The translations under genes were made by a program, and so were the position numbers. Positions 44,338 through 54,434 of a stretch of DNA of 64,000 nucleotides are shown in pieces (the stretch's first letter is position 1; every line of letters begins with the position of its first letter). The DNA lies in NCBI GenBank assembly GCA_009469585.1, contig SSXW01000001.1:124001-188000 (forward strand). Direction: 5' to 3'. A model generated the notes under the pieces. The model saw only the letters and a list, made by a program, of their open reading frames with translations. It searched no databases and was not told where the DNA came from. This DNA comes from Dechloromonas sp. Dech2017 (lineage in GTDB: Bacteria > Pseudomonadota > Gammaproteobacteria > Burkholderiales > Rhodocyclaceae).

Positions 44338-45810
44338 ATGAGCCGTGAAATTTTGCTGCTGGTCGATGCTCTGGCCCGCGAGAAGAATGTCAGCAAGGAG
44401 ATCGTTTTCGGTGCCCTTGAACTGGCGCTCGCGTCAGCCACCAAGAAGCGCATCCACGACGAGGCCGACGTGCGCGTTTCGATCGATCGCGAGAGCGGTA
44501 ACTACGATTCCTTCCGTCGCTGGCAGGTCGTGCCGGACAACGAGTACGTCAACGAATTCCTCGAGGTGCCGCTGTCCGAGGCGCAGAAGGACGATCCCGA
44601 AGTCGAGGCCGGCGATTCGCTGGAAGAGCCGCTCGAGCCGATCGATTTCGGCCGCATCGGCGCCCAGGCCGCCAAGCAGGTCATCCTGCAGAAGATCCGC
44701 GACGCCGAGCGCGAGCAGATCCTGTCCGACTTCCTTGATCGCAAGGAACACGTCGTTTTCGGCACCATCAAGCGCATGGAGCGCGGCAACGCCATCATCG
44801 AGGCCGGCAAGATCGAGGCCCTGCTGCCGCGCGAGCAGATGATTCCCAAGGAAAACCTGCGCGTTGGCGACCGGGTTCGCGCCTTCCTGCTGCGCATCGA
44901 CCGCAATGCCCGCGGCCCGCAGATCATCCTGTCGCGCACCGCGCCGGAATTCGTCATCGCCCTGTTCGACATCGAAGTCCCGGAAATTTCCGACGGCCTG
45001 ATGGAGTTGAAGGCCTGTGCCCGCGACCCCGGCCTGCGCGCCAAGATCGCCGTCAAGTCCAACGACCCGCGGGTCGATCCGATCGGCACCTGCGTCGGCC
45101 TGCGCGGTTCGCGCGTCACCGCCGTGCGCAACGAGATCGGCGGCGAGAACATCGACATCGTGCTGTGGTCGGCTGATCCGGCACAATTCGTGATCGGCGC
45201 GCTGTCGCCGGCCGTTGTTTCGTCGATCGTCGTTGACGAGGAAAAGCACGCCATGGACGTCGTGGTGGACGAGGACAACCTGGCCATCGCCATCGGCCGT
45301 AGCGGCCAGAATGTCCGCCTGGCCTCCGAACTGACCGGCTGGACCATCAACCTGATGACTCAGGACGAGTCGGTCAAGAAGTCGGAAGCCGAACACGCCG
45401 AGACCCGCCTGCTGTTCATGGAAAAGCTGGATATCGACGAGGAACTGGCCGACCTGCTGATCGACGAGGGTTTCTCGACGCTCGAGGAAGTGGCCTACGT
45501 GCCGCTCGCCGAAATGCTCGAAATCGACGGACTCGACGAGGAGATCGTCAACGAGCTGCGCAACCGGGCGCGCAATATTCTGCTGACCGAAGCCATCGCC
45601 ACCGAGGAAAAGCTGGAAAACGTTTCCGAGGATCTGATCGGCCTCGAAGGCATGACCAAGGAAGTGGCAGCCCAACTGGCCGGGCATGACGTCAAGACCC
45701 GCGACGATCTCGCGGAACTGGCTGTCGATGAATTGACCGAAATGACTGGCATTGACGAAGAACGTGCCAAGGAACTCATTCTGAAGGCACGGGCTCACTG
45801 GTTCGAGTGA
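44338..45810 (+). CDS. nusA: Transcription termination/antitermination factor NusA
   Basis: A 490-residue NusA with the N-terminal RNA polymerase-binding part ([20 protein letters not shown]), an S1 domain ([20 protein letters not shown]), two KH domains ([20 protein letters not shown] and [20 protein letters not shown]) and two acidic repeats at the C-terminus ([20 protein letters not shown] and [20 protein letters not shown]) as in proteobacteria. A GGAGG site precedes ATG 44338. NusA often controls its own operon through leader terminators. Confidence 0.98.
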   Translation: MSREILLLVDALAREKNVSKEIVFGALELALASATKKRIHDEADVRVSIDRESGNYDSFRRWQVVPDNEYVNEFLEVPLSEAQKDDPEVEAGDSLEEPLEPIDFGRIGAQAAKQVILQKIRDAEREQILSDFLDRKEHVVFGTIKRMERGNAIIEAGKIEALLPREQMIPKENLRVGDRVRAFLLRIDRNARGPQIILSRTAPEFVIALFDIEVPEISDGLMELKACARDPGLRAKIAVKSNDPRVDPIGTCVGLRGSRVTAVRNEIGGENIDIVLWSADPAQFVIGALSPAVVSSIVVDEEKHAMDVVVDEDNLAIAIGRSGQNVRLASELTGWTINLMTQDESVKKSEAEHAETRLLFMEKLDIDEELADLLIDEGFSTLEEVAYVPLAEMLEIDGLDEEIVNELRNRARNILLTEAIATEEKLENVSEDLIGLEGMTKEVAAQLAGHDVKTRDDLAELAVDELTEMTGIDEERAKELILKARAHWFE

Positions 45811-45826
45811 GCGGGAGGTAGCAAAC

Positions 45827-48532
45827 ATGTCTGCAACAACAGTTTCACAATTCGCCGTTGAACTCAAAATGCCCGTCGCGGCCTTGCTCGAGCAATTGGA
45901 CAAGGCCGGCGTCGGCAAGAGCGGGAGCAACGATACGCTGAACGATCAGGACAAGACGCGGCTTCTTGATTACCTGCGCCGGGCGCATGGTGACGACTCG
46001 AAAACCAAGATCACCCTGACTCGAAAACAGACCTCGGAGATCAAGGCGACCGATTCGCATGGCCGGGCCCGTACCGTTCAGGTCGAGGTGCGTAAGAAGC
46101 GCGTGCTGGTCAAGCGCGAGGTGGGCGAGCTTGCCGCCGAGGCTGAAACCGACATCTCGGTCATGCCTGAGGAAGAACCGGTCGTCGAGGCGGTCGCCGA
46201 GCCGGTGATCGAAGTCGCGCCGGAACCGGTCGTCGAAGTGGCTCCGGAACCCGAGCCAGAGCCCGAACCGGAACCGGAAGTCGTTGCTGAGGCAGCGCCT
46301 ACCGCCGAGTCGACAGACGAGGTCGTCGTGGCGGCACCGCTCGACCGGGCCGCGATCCTCGGTGAGGATGAACTCAAGGCGCGCGAGGAACAGGCTCGTC
46401 GCGCCAGCAAGCTGCGCGAGATCCAGGAACGCGAACTGCGCGAAAAGCAGGCGCGCGAAGCCCAGTTGGTGCAGATGCGCCAGCAGGCGGAAGCCGCAGC
46501 CGCTGCTGCCAAGGCGGCCGAGGAAGCGAAGAACCAGGCGGCCGCCCAGGCCAAGGCCGGCGAGGGCGTCGAGAAGGGCACCCTGCACAAGAAGCCCGAT
46601 GCAGCCGGCAAGAAGGGCGACAAGGGACGCGCAGCCGACGACGGCAAGCGTCGCGGTGGCCTGAAGACCCGTGGGTCGGACGTCGGCACCTCGTGGAAGG
46701 ACGGTCGCCACGGCCACAAGAAATCGAGCAAGGGCGACGACGGCCAGGGCAGCTTCCAGGCGCCGACCGAGCCGATGGTGCGCGAAGTCCATGTGCCGGA
46801 AACCATTTCCGTGGCCGACCTGGCCCACAAGATGGCGGTCAAGGCGACCGAAGTCATCAAGGCCATGATGAAGATGGGCTCGATGGTCACCATCAACCAG
46901 GTGCTGGACCAGGAAACGGCGATCATCGTCGTCGAGGAAATGGGCCACAAGGGCGTCGCCGCCATGCTCGACGATCCCGATGCCTTCCTCGAGGAATCCG
47001 GCGAACACAAGGATGTGCCGCTCGAGCCGCGGGCGCCGGTGGTTACCGTCATGGGTCACGTCGACCACGGCAAGACCTCGCTGCTCGACTACATCCGTCG
47101 AGCCAAGGTGGCGGCTGGCGAAGCCGGCGGCATCACGCAGCACATCGGTGCCTACCACGTCGAAACCGATCGCGGCATGATCACCTTCCTCGACACCCCG
47201 GGTCACGAAGCGTTTACCGCGATGCGGGCCCGTGGTGCCAAGGCGACCGACATCGTCATCCTGGTCGTTGCGGCCGACGATGGCGTCATGCCGCAGACCA
47301 AGGAAGCGATCCACCACGCCAAGGCGGCCGGTGTGCCGCTGGTCGTCGCGGTCAACAAGATCGACAAGCCGGATGCCAACCCGGACCGCGTCAAGCAGGA
47401 ACTGGTCGCCGAAGGCGTCATTCCGGAAGAGTACGGCGGCGATTCGCCGTTCTGCCCGGTTTCCGCCAAGAAGGGCACCGGTATCGACGAGTTGCTGGAA
47501 AACGTGCTGCTCCAGGCCGAAGTGCTCGAACTGACGGCGCAGAAGGATGCCCCGGCCAAGGGCCTGATCATCGAAGCACGCCTCGACAAGGGGCGTGGCG
47601 CGGTGGCGACCATGCTGGTCCAGTCCGGCACCCTGAAGCGCGGCGATGTCGTGCTGGCCGGCCAGGTCTTCGGCAAGGTGCGGGCCATGCTCGACGAGAA
47701 CGGCAAGCCGATCAGCGAAGCCGGTCCGTCCATCCCGGTCGAAATCCTCGGCCTGTCGGATGTGCCGGCGGCCGGCGAAGAGGCCATCGTGCTCACCGAC
47801 GAGAAGAAGGCGCGCGAAATCGCGCTGTTCCGCCAGGGCAAGTTCCGCGACGTCAAGCTCGCCAAGCAGCAGGCCGCCAAGCTGGAGAACATGTTCCAGC
47901 AGATGGAGGAGGGCGAGGTCAAGACCCTGCCGCTGATCGTCAAGGCCGACGTCCAGGGTTCGCAGGAAGCGCTGGTCCAGACGCTGGCCAAGCTGTCCAA
48001 CGAGGAAGTCCGCGTCCAGATCATCCACGGCGGCGTCGGGGCGATTACCGAATCCGACGTCAACCTGGCGCAGGCTTCCGGGGCGGTCATCATCGGCTTC
48101 AACATCCGGGCCGATGCCGGTTCGCGCAAGCTGGCCGAGAACTTCGGCGTCGACATTCGCTACTACAACGTCATCTATGACGCGGTCGACGAGGTCAAGG
48201 CCGCCCTCTCCGGCATGCTGTCGCCCGAGAAGCGCGAGCAGGTCACCGGTATGGTCGAGATCCGCCAGGTCTTCCACATCTCCAAGGTCGGCGCCATCGC
48301 CGGCTGCTATGTGCTGGAAGGCATCATCAAGCGGGCTTCGCGTGTTCGCCTGCTGCGCGACAATGTCGTGCAGTGGGATGGCGAACTCGATTCGCTGAAG
48401 CGCTTCAAGGATGACGTCAAGGAAGTTCGCAGCAACTTCGAGTGCGGCCTGTCGCTGCGCGGCAACAACGACATCCAGGAAGGCGATCAACTGGAAGTGT
48501 ACGAAATCCAGGAAGTGGCGCGCACGCTGTAA
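45827..48532 (+). CDS. infB: Translation initiation factor IF-2
   Basis: A 901-residue GTPase. An N-terminal IF2_N module ([20 protein letters not shown]) is followed by a long charged linker with a Pro-Glu run ([16 protein letters not shown]) and Lys/Ala/Glu coiled coil. The G domain begins near residue 410 (GHVDHGKTS), with [11 protein letters not shown] and NKIDKPDAN as further GTP motifs. It delivers initiator tRNA to the 30S subunit. Its stop overlaps the rbfA start by one base. The very long opposite-strand frame is a composition shadow. Confidence 0.98.
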   Translation: MSATTVSQFAVELKMPVAALLEQLDKAGVGKSGSNDTLNDQDKTRLLDYLRRAHGDDSKTKITLTRKQTSEIKATDSHGRARTVQVEVRKKRVLVKREVGELAAEAETDISVMPEEEPVVEAVAEPVIEVAPEPVVEVAPEPEPEPEPEPEVVAEAAPTAESTDEVVVAAPLDRAAILGEDELKAREEQARRASKLREIQERELREKQAREAQLVQMRQQAEAAAAAAKAAEEAKNQAAAQAKAGEGVEKGTLHKKPDAAGKKGDKGRAADDGKRRGGLKTRGSDVGTSWKDGRHGHKKSSKGDDGQGSFQAPTEPMVREVHVPETISVADLAHKMAVKATEVIKAMMKMGSMVTINQVLDQETAIIVVEEMGHKGVAAMLDDPDAFLEESGEHKDVPLEPRAPVVTVMGHVDHGKTSLLDYIRRAKVAAGEAGGITQHIGAYHVETDRGMITFLDTPGHEAFTAMRARGAKATDIVILVVAADDGVMPQTKEAIHHAKAAGVPLVVAVNKIDKPDANPDRVKQELVAEGVIPEEYGGDSPFCPVSAKKGTGIDELLENVLLQAEVLELTAQKDAPAKGLIIEARLDKGRGAVATMLVQSGTLKRGDVVLAGQVFGKVRAMLDENGKPISEAGPSIPVEILGLSDVPAAGEEAIVLTDEKKAREIALFRQGKFRDVKLAKQQAAKLENMFQQMEEGEVKTLPLIVKADVQGSQEALVQTLAKLSNEEVRVQIIHGGVGAITESDVNLAQASGAVIIGFNIRADAGSRKLAENFGVDIRYYNVIYDAVDEVKAALSGMLSPEKREQVTGMVEIRQVFHISKVGAIAGCYVLEGIIKRASRVRLLRDNVVQWDGELDSLKRFKDDVKEVRSNFECGLSLRGNNDIQEGDQLEVYEIQEVARTL

Positions 48533-48903
48533 TGAAGAAGCGAGGTTTCCAGCGTAGCGAACGGGTCGCGGAGCAGGTGCGCCGCGACCTGGCCGACCTG
48601 ATCCGCACCGAGTTGAAGGATCCGCGGGTCGGCATGATCAGCCTGACCGACGTCGAGTTGACGCCGGATTACGCCCACGCCAAGGTCTTCTACGCGACGC
48701 TCAATGCCGAGCATCGCGAGGAGATCGAGGCGGGCCTGAAGCGGGCGGCCGGCTTCTTGCGCCGCCAGCTGGGCAAGCGCATCCACATTCACACCTTGCC
48801 CGAGCTGCATTTCATCTATGACAGCTCGATCGAGCAGGGCGCCAGCCTGTCGCAGCTGATCGACCAGGCGAACGCCATCAGCGACCAGACGCCGGAAGAG
48901 TAA
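48532..48903 (+). CDS. rbfA: 30S ribosome-binding factor A
   Basis: A 123-residue KH-like assembly factor. RGFQRSERVAEQVRRDLADL, LKDPRVGMISLTDVELTPDY and FLRRQLGKRIHIHTLPELHF match RbfA. ATG 48532 overlaps the infB stop. The longer frame from 48442 lies inside infB and is rejected. Confidence 0.96.
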   Translation: MKKRGFQRSERVAEQVRRDLADLIRTELKDPRVGMISLTDVELTPDYAHAKVFYATLNAEHREEIEAGLKRAAGFLRRQLGKRIHIHTLPELHFIYDSSIEQGASLSQLIDQANAISDQTPEE

Positions 48904-48913
48904 GGCGATCACC

Positions 48914-49813
48914 ATGCAAGTGAAGCGGACCTGGAAACAGGTCGATGGCGTGCTGTTGCTCGACAAGCCGAGCGGCCTGACCTCGAACGACGCGCTGCAA
49001 AAAGCGCGGCGCCTGTTTTCGGCGGCCAAGGGCGGCCACACCGGGACCCTGGACCCGCTGGCCACCGGCTTGCTGCCCCTGTGTTTCGGCGAGGCGACCA
49101 AGTTTTCTGCCGACCTCTTCGAAGCCGACAAGACCTACGAAGCTGTGCTCAAGCTCGGCGCGACGACCGATACCGGCGATGCCGAGGGGCAGGTGACGGC
49201 GACTGCTGCGGTCAACGTCGAAAAAGGGCAAATTTTCGAAGTTTTGCCGCGCTTCACCGGCGGCATCATGCAGGTTCCGCCCATGCATTCGGCGCTCAAG
49301 CGCGACGGCCGCCCGCTGTACGAACTGGCCCGCCAGGGCATCGAGGTCGAGCGCCAGCCGCGGGCGGTGACCATACACGGCATCGAGTTGCTCGATTTTT
49401 CCGGCGACAGCCTGAGCCTGCGCGTGGCGTGCAGCAAGGGCACCTATATTCGCGTGCTGGCCGCCGACATCGGTGCGGCACTCGGTTGCGGCGCCCATCT
49501 CACCGCCTTGCGGCGGACGCGGGTGGCCGACCTGACGCTAGCCAACTCGGTCAGCCTGGCCGACCTGCAGGCCATGGACGAAACGGCCCGCCTGGCTTTT
49601 CTGCAGCCGGTGGACAGCCTGTTGCAAAGCCTGGATCGTCTCGAGGTGACCGGTGAGGCGGCGCAGCGCTTCAGTCATGGCAACCCGGTCGATTTGCCGG
49701 CCGGCCTGCAGGGCAAGATCCGTGTCTACGCCGGCGGCTGCCTGCTCGGCGTCGGCGAACCGGGGGCCGACGGCCGGCTGTGGCCGAAAAGATTGGTGCA
49801 GCTGGCAACCTGA
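48914..49813 (+). CDS. truB: tRNA pseudouridine-55 synthase
   Basis: A 299-residue TruB that forms pseudouridine in the T-loop of tRNAs. GVLLLDKPSGLTSNDALQKA, GHTGTLDPLATGLLPLCFGE with the catalytic Asp, and PPMHSALKRDGRPLYELARQ are diagnostic. A minus-oriented copy of the dispersed repeat codes AAVNVEKGQIFEVLPRF in a variable connection before the conserved PPMHSALK. Confidence 0.96.
   Translation: MQVKRTWKQVDGVLLLDKPSGLTSNDALQKARRLFSAAKGGHTGTLDPLATGLLPLCFGEATKFSADLFEADKTYEAVLKLGATTDTGDAEGQVTATAAVNVEKGQIFEVLPRFTGGIMQVPPMHSALKRDGRPLYELARQGIEVERQPRAVTIHGIELLDFSGDSLSLRVACSKGTYIRVLAADIGAALGCGAHLTALRRTRVADLTLANSVSLADLQAMDETARLAFLQPVDSLLQSLDRLEVTGEAAQRFSHGNPVDLPAGLQGKIRVYAGGCLLGVGEPGADGRLWPKRLVQLAT
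49204..49240 (-). repeat. Dispersed bipartite repeat, copy H (in truB)
   Basis: On the minus strand GAAAATTTGCCCTTTTTCG is followed by the core ACGTTGACCGCAGCAGT. Frame use differs from copies A and G. Confidence 0.7.
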
Positions 49814-49815
49814 TT

Positions 49816-49824
49816 TGCTATAAT
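49816..49824 (+). promoter_or_regulatory. Extended -10 promoter of rpsO
   Basis: TTGCTATAAT contains the TG extension and a perfect -10 (TATAAT, 49819-49824). No good -35 is seen, which is usual for extended -10 promoters. The rpsO start is 89 bp downstream of the -10. Confidence 0.65.
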
Positions 49825-49912
49825 CCGACGCTTTCCGTCGTTTGCGGAATTTTCCAACTGGCGTGGCTCTATCAAACTGGGGCTGCGTTGCATTCATGAA
49901 AGAGAGTTTGAC

Positions 49913-50182
49913 ATGGCATTGACCACTGAAAACAAGGCGGCTATCGTCGCTGAATACGCCCAGGGCAAGGGTGACACCGGTTCTCCCGAAGTCCAGGTCG
50001 CCCTGCTGACCGCCCGCATCAACGATCTGACCCCGCACTTCAAGGAGCACACCAAGGACCACCACTCCCGCCGTGGCCTGTTGCACCTCGTCTCGCAGCG
50101 CCGCAAGCTGCTGGACTACCTGAAGGGCAAGGACGTCGAGCGTTATCGCACCCTGATTACCCGCCTCGGTTTGCGCAAGTAA
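49913..50182 (+). CDS. rpsO: 30S ribosomal protein S15
   Basis: An 89-residue S15, the normal length. [40 protein letters not shown] and [12 protein letters not shown] are the conserved core. It has its own promoter and terminator, and pnp follows, the order known from E. coli. Confidence 0.98.
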   Translation: MALTTENKAAIVAEYAQGKGDTGSPEVQVALLTARINDLTPHFKEHTKDHHSRRGLLHLVSQRRKLLDYLKGKDVERYRTLITRLGLRK

Positions 50183-50198
50183 GGCAGATCGCAGCCAG

Positions 50199-50240
50199 AA
50201 AAAAGCGGCCCGGAACCTCCCGGCCGCTTTTTTCTTTTTT
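50199..50240 (+). terminator. Intrinsic terminator between rpsO and pnp
   Basis: AAAAAAGCGGCC (50199-50210) pairs with GGCCGCTTTTTT (50222-50233), followed by more T. The A and T runs make it work in both directions. Confidence 0.9.
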
Positions 50241-50312
50241 TGCATAAGCGTTTTGTGTTGTGTCGTAAGTTGTTGTTATCGTTGTTAATTGTGATGAGAG
50301 TGAAAGGAAATT

Positions 50313-52466
50313 ATGTTTAACGTCGTGAAAAAAACCTTCGCCTATGGTGAGCATCAAGTCACCATCGAGACCGGCGAAGTCGCTCGCCAGGCCGGCGGCG
50401 CCGTCCTCGTTTCCATGGAAGAAACCGTGGTCCTGGTCACTGTCGTGGCCGCCAAGAATGCCAAGCCGGGTCAGGATTTCTTTCCGCTGACCGTCGATTA
50501 CCAGGAAAAAGTCTATGCCGCCGGCCGCATCCCCGGCGGTTTCTTCAAGCGCGAAGGCCGTCCTTCCGAGAAGGAAACCCTGACCTCCCGCCTGATCGAC
50601 CGCCCGATCCGCCCGCTGTTCCCGGACGGCTTCTACAATGAAGTCCAGGTGGTTGCCACCGTCATGTCGTTGAATCCCGAAGTCGATTCCGACATCCCCG
50701 CCCTGATCGGCGCCTCCGCTGCCCTGGCCATTTCCGGCGTGCCCTTCAACGGCCCGATCGGCGCCGCCCGCGTCGGCTACATCAACGGCCAGTACGTGCT
50801 GTGCCCGACCCTGAGCCAGCTCAAGGACAGCCAGCTCGACCTCGTCGTTGCCGGCACCGAAGCGGCCGTGCTGATGGTGGAGTCCGAAGCCGACCAGTTG
50901 TCCGAGGAAGTCATGCTCGGTGCCGTCGTTTTCGGCCACACCGAAATGCAGAAGGCGATCAACGCCATCAACGAACTGGTTGAAGAAGCCGGCAAGCCGG
51001 AATGGGATTGGCAAGCCCCGGCCAAGGACGAGGCACTGGTCGCACGTCTGAAGGAAGTCTGTGGCGCCAAGCTCGAAGAAGCCTACAACATCACCGTCAA
51101 GCAGACGCGTAGCCAGGCCGTCAAGGAAATCCGCGCCGAAGCCGTTGCCGCCCTGTGCACCGGCGAAGAAGGTGCGCCGGACGAGAACACTGTCGGCAAC
51201 CTGTTCTTCGAACTCGAAGCCGGCATCGTCCGTGGTCGCATCCTGTCAGGCGCGCCGCGTATCGACGGGCGCGACACGCGCACCGTGCGTCCCATCGTCA
51301 TGCGCTCCGGCGTCCTGCCACGCACCCACGGTTCCGCCTTGTTCACCCGCGGCGAAACGCAGGCGCTGGCCGTCGCCACGCTGGGCACCAACCGCGACGA
51401 GCAGATCATCGACGCGCTGGCCGGCGAATACCGCGACCGTTTCATGCTGCACTACAACATGCCCCCGTACGCCACCGGCGAATGCGGCCGCGTTGGCACG
51501 CCGAAGCGCCGCGAGATCGGTCACGGCCGCCTGGCCAAGCGCGCGCTGCTCGCCGTGCTGCCCAAGCCGGAAGATTTCTCGTACTCGATGCGCGTCGTTT
51601 CCGAAATCACCGAATCGAACGGCTCGTCGTCGATGGCTTCGGTCTGCGGCGGCTGTCTGGCCCTGTTGGACGCCGGCGTGCCGCTCAAGGCGCACGTCGC
51701 CGGCATCGCCATGGGTCTGATCAAGGACGGCAACCGCTTCGCCGTGCTGACCGACATCCTCGGCGACGAAGATCACCTCGGCGACATGGACTTCAAGGTG
51801 GCCGGCACGACCGGCGGCGTCACCGCGCTGCAGATGGACATCAAGATCCAGGGCATCACCAAGGAAATCATGCAGGTCGCGCTGGCTCAGGCCAAGGACG
51901 CTCGTCTGCACATCCTCGGCCTGATGCAGGAGTCGGCTGCCGGCCCGCGTGAAGAGATGTCGGCCTACGCACCGCGTCTGTACACCTTCAAGATCAATCC
52001 GGAAAAGATCCGCGACGTGATCGGCAAGGGCGGTGCTGTGATCCGTGCGCTGACCGAAGAAACCGGCACGACGATCGATATCCAGGACGACGGCACGATC
52101 ACCATCGCCGCCACCTCCGGCGAAGCTGCTGCCGCGGCCCGTTCGCGCATCGATGCGATCACCGCGGAAGTCGAGATCGGCAAGATCTACGAAGGCACCG
52201 TGCTGAAGATCCTCGACTTCGGTGCCATCGTTTCCGTGCTGCCGGGCAAGGACGGTCTGCTGCATATCTCGCAGATCGCCCAGGAACGTGTCAACAAGGT
52301 CGAAGATTACGTCAAGGAAGGCCAGGTCGTTCGCGTCAAGGTTCTCGAGACAGACGACCGCGGTCGCGTCAAGCTGTCGATGAAGGCGGCTGCCGCTGAA
52401 GAAGGTGCTGCGGCCAAGCCGGCTGCTGCTCCGGAGGCTGCCGTTCAGCAGCAACATCAGCAGTGA
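50313..52466 (+). CDS. pnp: Polynucleotide phosphorylase
   Basis: A 717-residue exoribonuclease of the degradosome type. Two RNase PH domains ([20 protein letters not shown] in the first; [20 protein letters not shown] and [20 protein letters not shown] in the second), then KH ([20 protein letters not shown]) and S1 ([20 protein letters not shown]) domains. The C-terminus ends in an Ala/Gln-rich tail. ATG 50313 follows AAAGGAAA. Confidence 0.98.
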   Translation: MFNVVKKTFAYGEHQVTIETGEVARQAGGAVLVSMEETVVLVTVVAAKNAKPGQDFFPLTVDYQEKVYAAGRIPGGFFKREGRPSEKETLTSRLIDRPIRPLFPDGFYNEVQVVATVMSLNPEVDSDIPALIGASAALAISGVPFNGPIGAARVGYINGQYVLCPTLSQLKDSQLDLVVAGTEAAVLMVESEADQLSEEVMLGAVVFGHTEMQKAINAINELVEEAGKPEWDWQAPAKDEALVARLKEVCGAKLEEAYNITVKQTRSQAVKEIRAEAVAALCTGEEGAPDENTVGNLFFELEAGIVRGRILSGAPRIDGRDTRTVRPIVMRSGVLPRTHGSALFTRGETQALAVATLGTNRDEQIIDALAGEYRDRFMLHYNMPPYATGECGRVGTPKRREIGHGRLAKRALLAVLPKPEDFSYSMRVVSEITESNGSSSMASVCGGCLALLDAGVPLKAHVAGIAMGLIKDGNRFAVLTDILGDEDHLGDMDFKVAGTTGGVTALQMDIKIQGITKEIMQVALAQAKDARLHILGLMQESAAGPREEMSAYAPRLYTFKINPEKIRDVIGKGGAVIRALTEETGTTIDIQDDGTITIAATSGEAAAAARSRIDAITAEVEIGKIYEGTVLKILDFGAIVSVLPGKDGLLHISQIAQERVNKVEDYVKEGQVVRVKVLETDDRGRVKLSMKAAAAEEGAAAKPAAAPEAAVQQQHQQ

Positions 52467-52484
52467 TTCAGCCAGTCTGAATGC

Positions 52485-52517
52485 AGAAAGGGCGCCGCAA
52501 GGCGCCCTTTCTTTTTT
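52485..52517 (+). terminator. Intrinsic terminator after pnp
   Basis: AGAAAGGGCGCC pairs over 12 bp with GGCGCCCTTTCT around a GCAA tetraloop, followed by T. The T-run merges with the arm of a dispersed-repeat copy. Confidence 0.93.
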
Positions 52518-52550
52518 GGCAATTTTTGCCGTCGACCGTAGCAATCGGCC
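52512..52550 (+). repeat. Dispersed bipartite repeat, copy I (intergenic)
   Basis: TTTTTTGGCAATTTTT is followed by the core GCCGTCGACCGTAGCAAT and CGGCC. It lies between pnp and dksA, next to the pnp terminator, and is one of the cleanest copies. Confidence 0.88.
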
Positions 52551-52560
52551 AGGCTGGCCA

Positions 52561-52986
52561 TTACTTGGCCATCTGCTTTTCCTTCAATTCGTCCAGCGTC
52601 TTGCAATCGATGCACAGGGTGGCCGTCGGACGGGCCTCCAGGCGCTTGATGCCGATCTCGACGCCGCACTTGTCGCAGAATCCGTAGTCGCCGCTTTCGA
52701 TGCGGCCCAGTGTCTCGTCGATCTTCTTGATCAGCTTGCGCTCGCGGTCGCGGTTGCGCAATTCGATGGCCATGTCGGTTTCCTGGCTGGCCCGGTCGTT
52801 CGGATCGGCAAAGACGGTCGCTTCATCCTGCATGGTGTGAACCGTGCGGTCGATGTCTTCACCCAATTCCTTCTTGAGTGCTTCGAGAATCTTGCGGAAA
52901 TGCCCGAGTTGCTTGGTGCTCATGTAGTCCTCACCGGCCTTCGGCTGGTAAGGAGCGAAACTCTTGTGGAGCAGTTCTTCTGCCAT
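52561..52986 (-). CDS. dksA: RNA polymerase-binding factor DksA
   Basis: A 141-residue DksA. The coiled-coil region carries the acidic tip [20 protein letters not shown], and the C4 zinc finger is [12 protein letters not shown] with LCIDCKTL. It binds the RNA polymerase secondary channel and works with ppGpp. It starts at ATG 52986 and is divergent from the tRNA pair. Confidence 0.97.
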   Translation of the reverse strand: MAEELLHKSFAPYQPKAGEDYMSTKQLGHFRKILEALKKELGEDIDRTVHTMQDEATVFADPNDRASQETDMAIELRNRDRERKLIKKIDETLGRIESGDYGFCDKCGVEIGIKRLEARPTATLCIDCKTLDELKEKQMAK

Positions 52987-53125
52987 TTTATTGTGTGTCC
53001 TGGTGTGCGGAAAAACGTTTAAATATCAGAAAGACCGCCAGCAGGCAAGGAATCTTTCTTTGATGCGGATAGGCTATTGATATGGTGCGGTTTTCCCGCC
53101 GGTGCTAAAATGCCGCTTCTCGTGT

Positions 53126-53202
53126 CGGGGCGTAGCGCAGTCTGGTAGCGCATCTGCTTTGGGAGCAGAGGGTCGTGAGTTCGAATCCCACCGCCCCGAC
53201 CA
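53126..53202 (+). tRNA. tRNA-Pro (TGG)
   Basis: 77 bases including an encoded CCA end. Acceptor stem CGGGGCG/CGCCCCG with discriminator A, anticodon loop TTTGGGA giving TGG, and a standard TTCGAAT T-loop. A likely -10 TAAAAT is at 53106-53111. Confidence 0.97.
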
Positions 53203-53224
53203 TTTCTCCTGGTTTCACCCTCAA

Positions 53225-53301
53225 GTGCCCGTAGCTCAACTGGATAGAGCAGCTGCCTTCTAAGCAGCAGGTCGGGGGTTCGAGTCCCTCCGGGCACGCC
53301 A
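53225..53301 (+). tRNA. tRNA-Arg (TCT)
   Basis: 77 bases with encoded CCA. Acceptor stem GTGCCCG/CGGGCAC with discriminator G, anticodon loop CTTCTAA giving TCT, and TTCGAGT T-loop. It follows tRNA-Pro by 22 bp, so both are probably co-transcribed. No second copy of its 3' end is seen downstream. Confidence 0.97.
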
Positions 53302-53493
53302 TAAAGTCAAACGATTGGTTGATTTCAGTGTTTGGGTCTTCTCCTTGACCCGAGGTCAGGCACATCAATGCGTGAGGCCAAGCTAGGACGGATCTGTGCG
53401 CTAGTGTCGAGAAAATTTACAAGAATTCTTGTGATTTGGCGTAATGGCAAAATATAATCATGCAAGCTTATGAATTTTCGGGGATGTTGGCGA

Positions 53494-53511
53494 TTGGCGC
53501 AAAATTTGCTT
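53494..53511 (+). promoter_or_regulatory. Sigma-54 (-24/-12) promoter
   Basis: TTGGCGCAAAATTTGCTT has GG (53496-53497) and GC (53508-53509) separated by exactly 10 bp and fits the TTGGCAC-N5-TTGCTT consensus. The predicted start is near 53521, 23 bp before the next gene. PrsR, a sigma-54 activator, is coded in this region. The rest of the 242-bp gap shows no gene. Confidence 0.7.
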
Positions 53512-53543
53512 TTTATTTGGCATACAGTGCTTGAGAGAATCAA

Positions 53544-54143
53544 ATGACGGATCATATTTTTCCTGGCAATCAATCAGAACCTGAGATTACGAGATTGCCG
53601 TCTGAAAAAGGGAGGCGCCGTTTTGTGCGAGGGGCTGGTGTTGGTGTTACAGCGATCGTGACCTTGGCCCCCCGTTCTTCGTTGGCTGTTTCCTGTCTTT
53701 CCCCTTCTGCGACGGCGTCAATCAATTTGCTACATAGTCGTACGGACAGGATGCGGGAAACTTGTCTTGGAAAGTCTCCTGGTTTCTGGAAGGCCCGGAA
53801 TAAACGTAGTTTGTTTAATGCGACAGGTGCAGATCAGAAAATATTCGGTACAACGTTTTGGAATCCAAGCAATCTAAGTGGATTGACATTTCTTCAGGTC
53901 TTGGAAAATGGCAACGGCGAAAACAGCGCAAATGGTTCTCTCCGCGATGCTGACGAATTAGGGGCTCATTTGGTTGCGGCTTGGTGCAACTGGAAGTCAG
54001 GCAGGGTGCCCGCTTCGATACTGGACGAAGCGAAATTGCAAGCGATGTCGGCGAATGCAATTGGCGGATATGAGCCAACCCCGGGTGCTCCGCTTTGGTA
54101 TGCTGCAGAAATTGTCAATTTTATTAAATCGACGTTTGGCTGA
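53544..54143 (+). CDS. Small exported protein with SPGFWK motif, first gene of the HPr-rel-A cluster
   Basis: A 199-residue protein. Residues 24-50 look like a Tat-type signal: twin or triple Arg (GRRRFVRGAGVGVTAIVTLA), then a possible cleavage after SSLA. The mature part holds CLGKSPGFWKARN, close to the CTPGFWKxH-type motif of many secreted surface proteins, and a later conserved-looking block (DELGAHLVAAWCNWKSG, APLWYAAEIVNFIKSTF) that occurs in the same proteins. Three Cys remain in the mature part. It lies 30 bp before the PqqD-like gene and behind a sigma-54 promoter, so it may be the protein acted on by the cluster. The function is unknown. Confidence 0.7.
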   Translation: MTDHIFPGNQSEPEITRLPSEKGRRRFVRGAGVGVTAIVTLAPRSSLAVSCLSPSATASINLLHSRTDRMRETCLGKSPGFWKARNKRSLFNATGADQKIFGTTFWNPSNLSGLTFLQVLENGNGENSANGSLRDADELGAHLVAAWCNWKSGRVPASILDEAKLQAMSANAIGGYEPTPGAPLWYAAEIVNFIKSTFG

Positions 54144-54173
54144 GGAAGGCTGAGGAAAAATCCAAAGCGGTTT

Positions 54174-54434
54174 ATGCCAGTTAAGTTGTTGCGATCTGTG
54201 TCTTGCAACCGTGCCGTCTTGTCAGACGGCATTCTTGTATTTTCGATTGATTCTGGCTTGACTTCACTTTTGCCAAAATCTTATGGGCAAATCCTCGATC
54301 ACATAGATAACCTGCCTTGGGGGCAGTGTTTTCCAGAGGAGAAAGTTGTTCCGAATGAGATGTGCATTGGCGGTGCTCTTGTCAGCGAAATTCGGCAACT
54401 GATGATCGATGTGGGCGTGGTTTCAGTTTGCTGA
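54174..54434 (+). CDS. PqqD-like protein of the HPr-rel-A system
   Basis: An 86-residue protein with the length and layout of PqqD/RRE-like peptide-binding proteins: NRAVLSDGILVFSIDSGLTS resembles the first beta-strands, and a helical C-terminal half follows (GALVSEIRQLMIDVGVVSV). PqqD-type proteins bind precursor peptides for modifying enzymes. Position before the HprK-related kinase identifies it as the PqqD partner of that system. The kinase start overlaps its stop. Confidence 0.78.
   Translation: MPVKLLRSVSCNRAVLSDGILVFSIDSGLTSLLPKSYGQILDHIDNLPWGQCFPEEKVVPNEMCIGGALVSEIRQLMIDVGVVSVC

Noticed and set aside
45845..48490. 881-residue open frame opposite infB, with a similar one opposite nusA (44434-45930)
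   Set aside because: Both are antisense shadows caused by high GC in third positions; the translations are low-complexity and the sense genes are unmistakable.
53019..53368. Minus-strand frames across the tRNA pair, with the pattern GTRTPDLLLRR
   Set aside because: This is the well-known false translation of tRNA genes; the two tRNAs fully explain the sequence.
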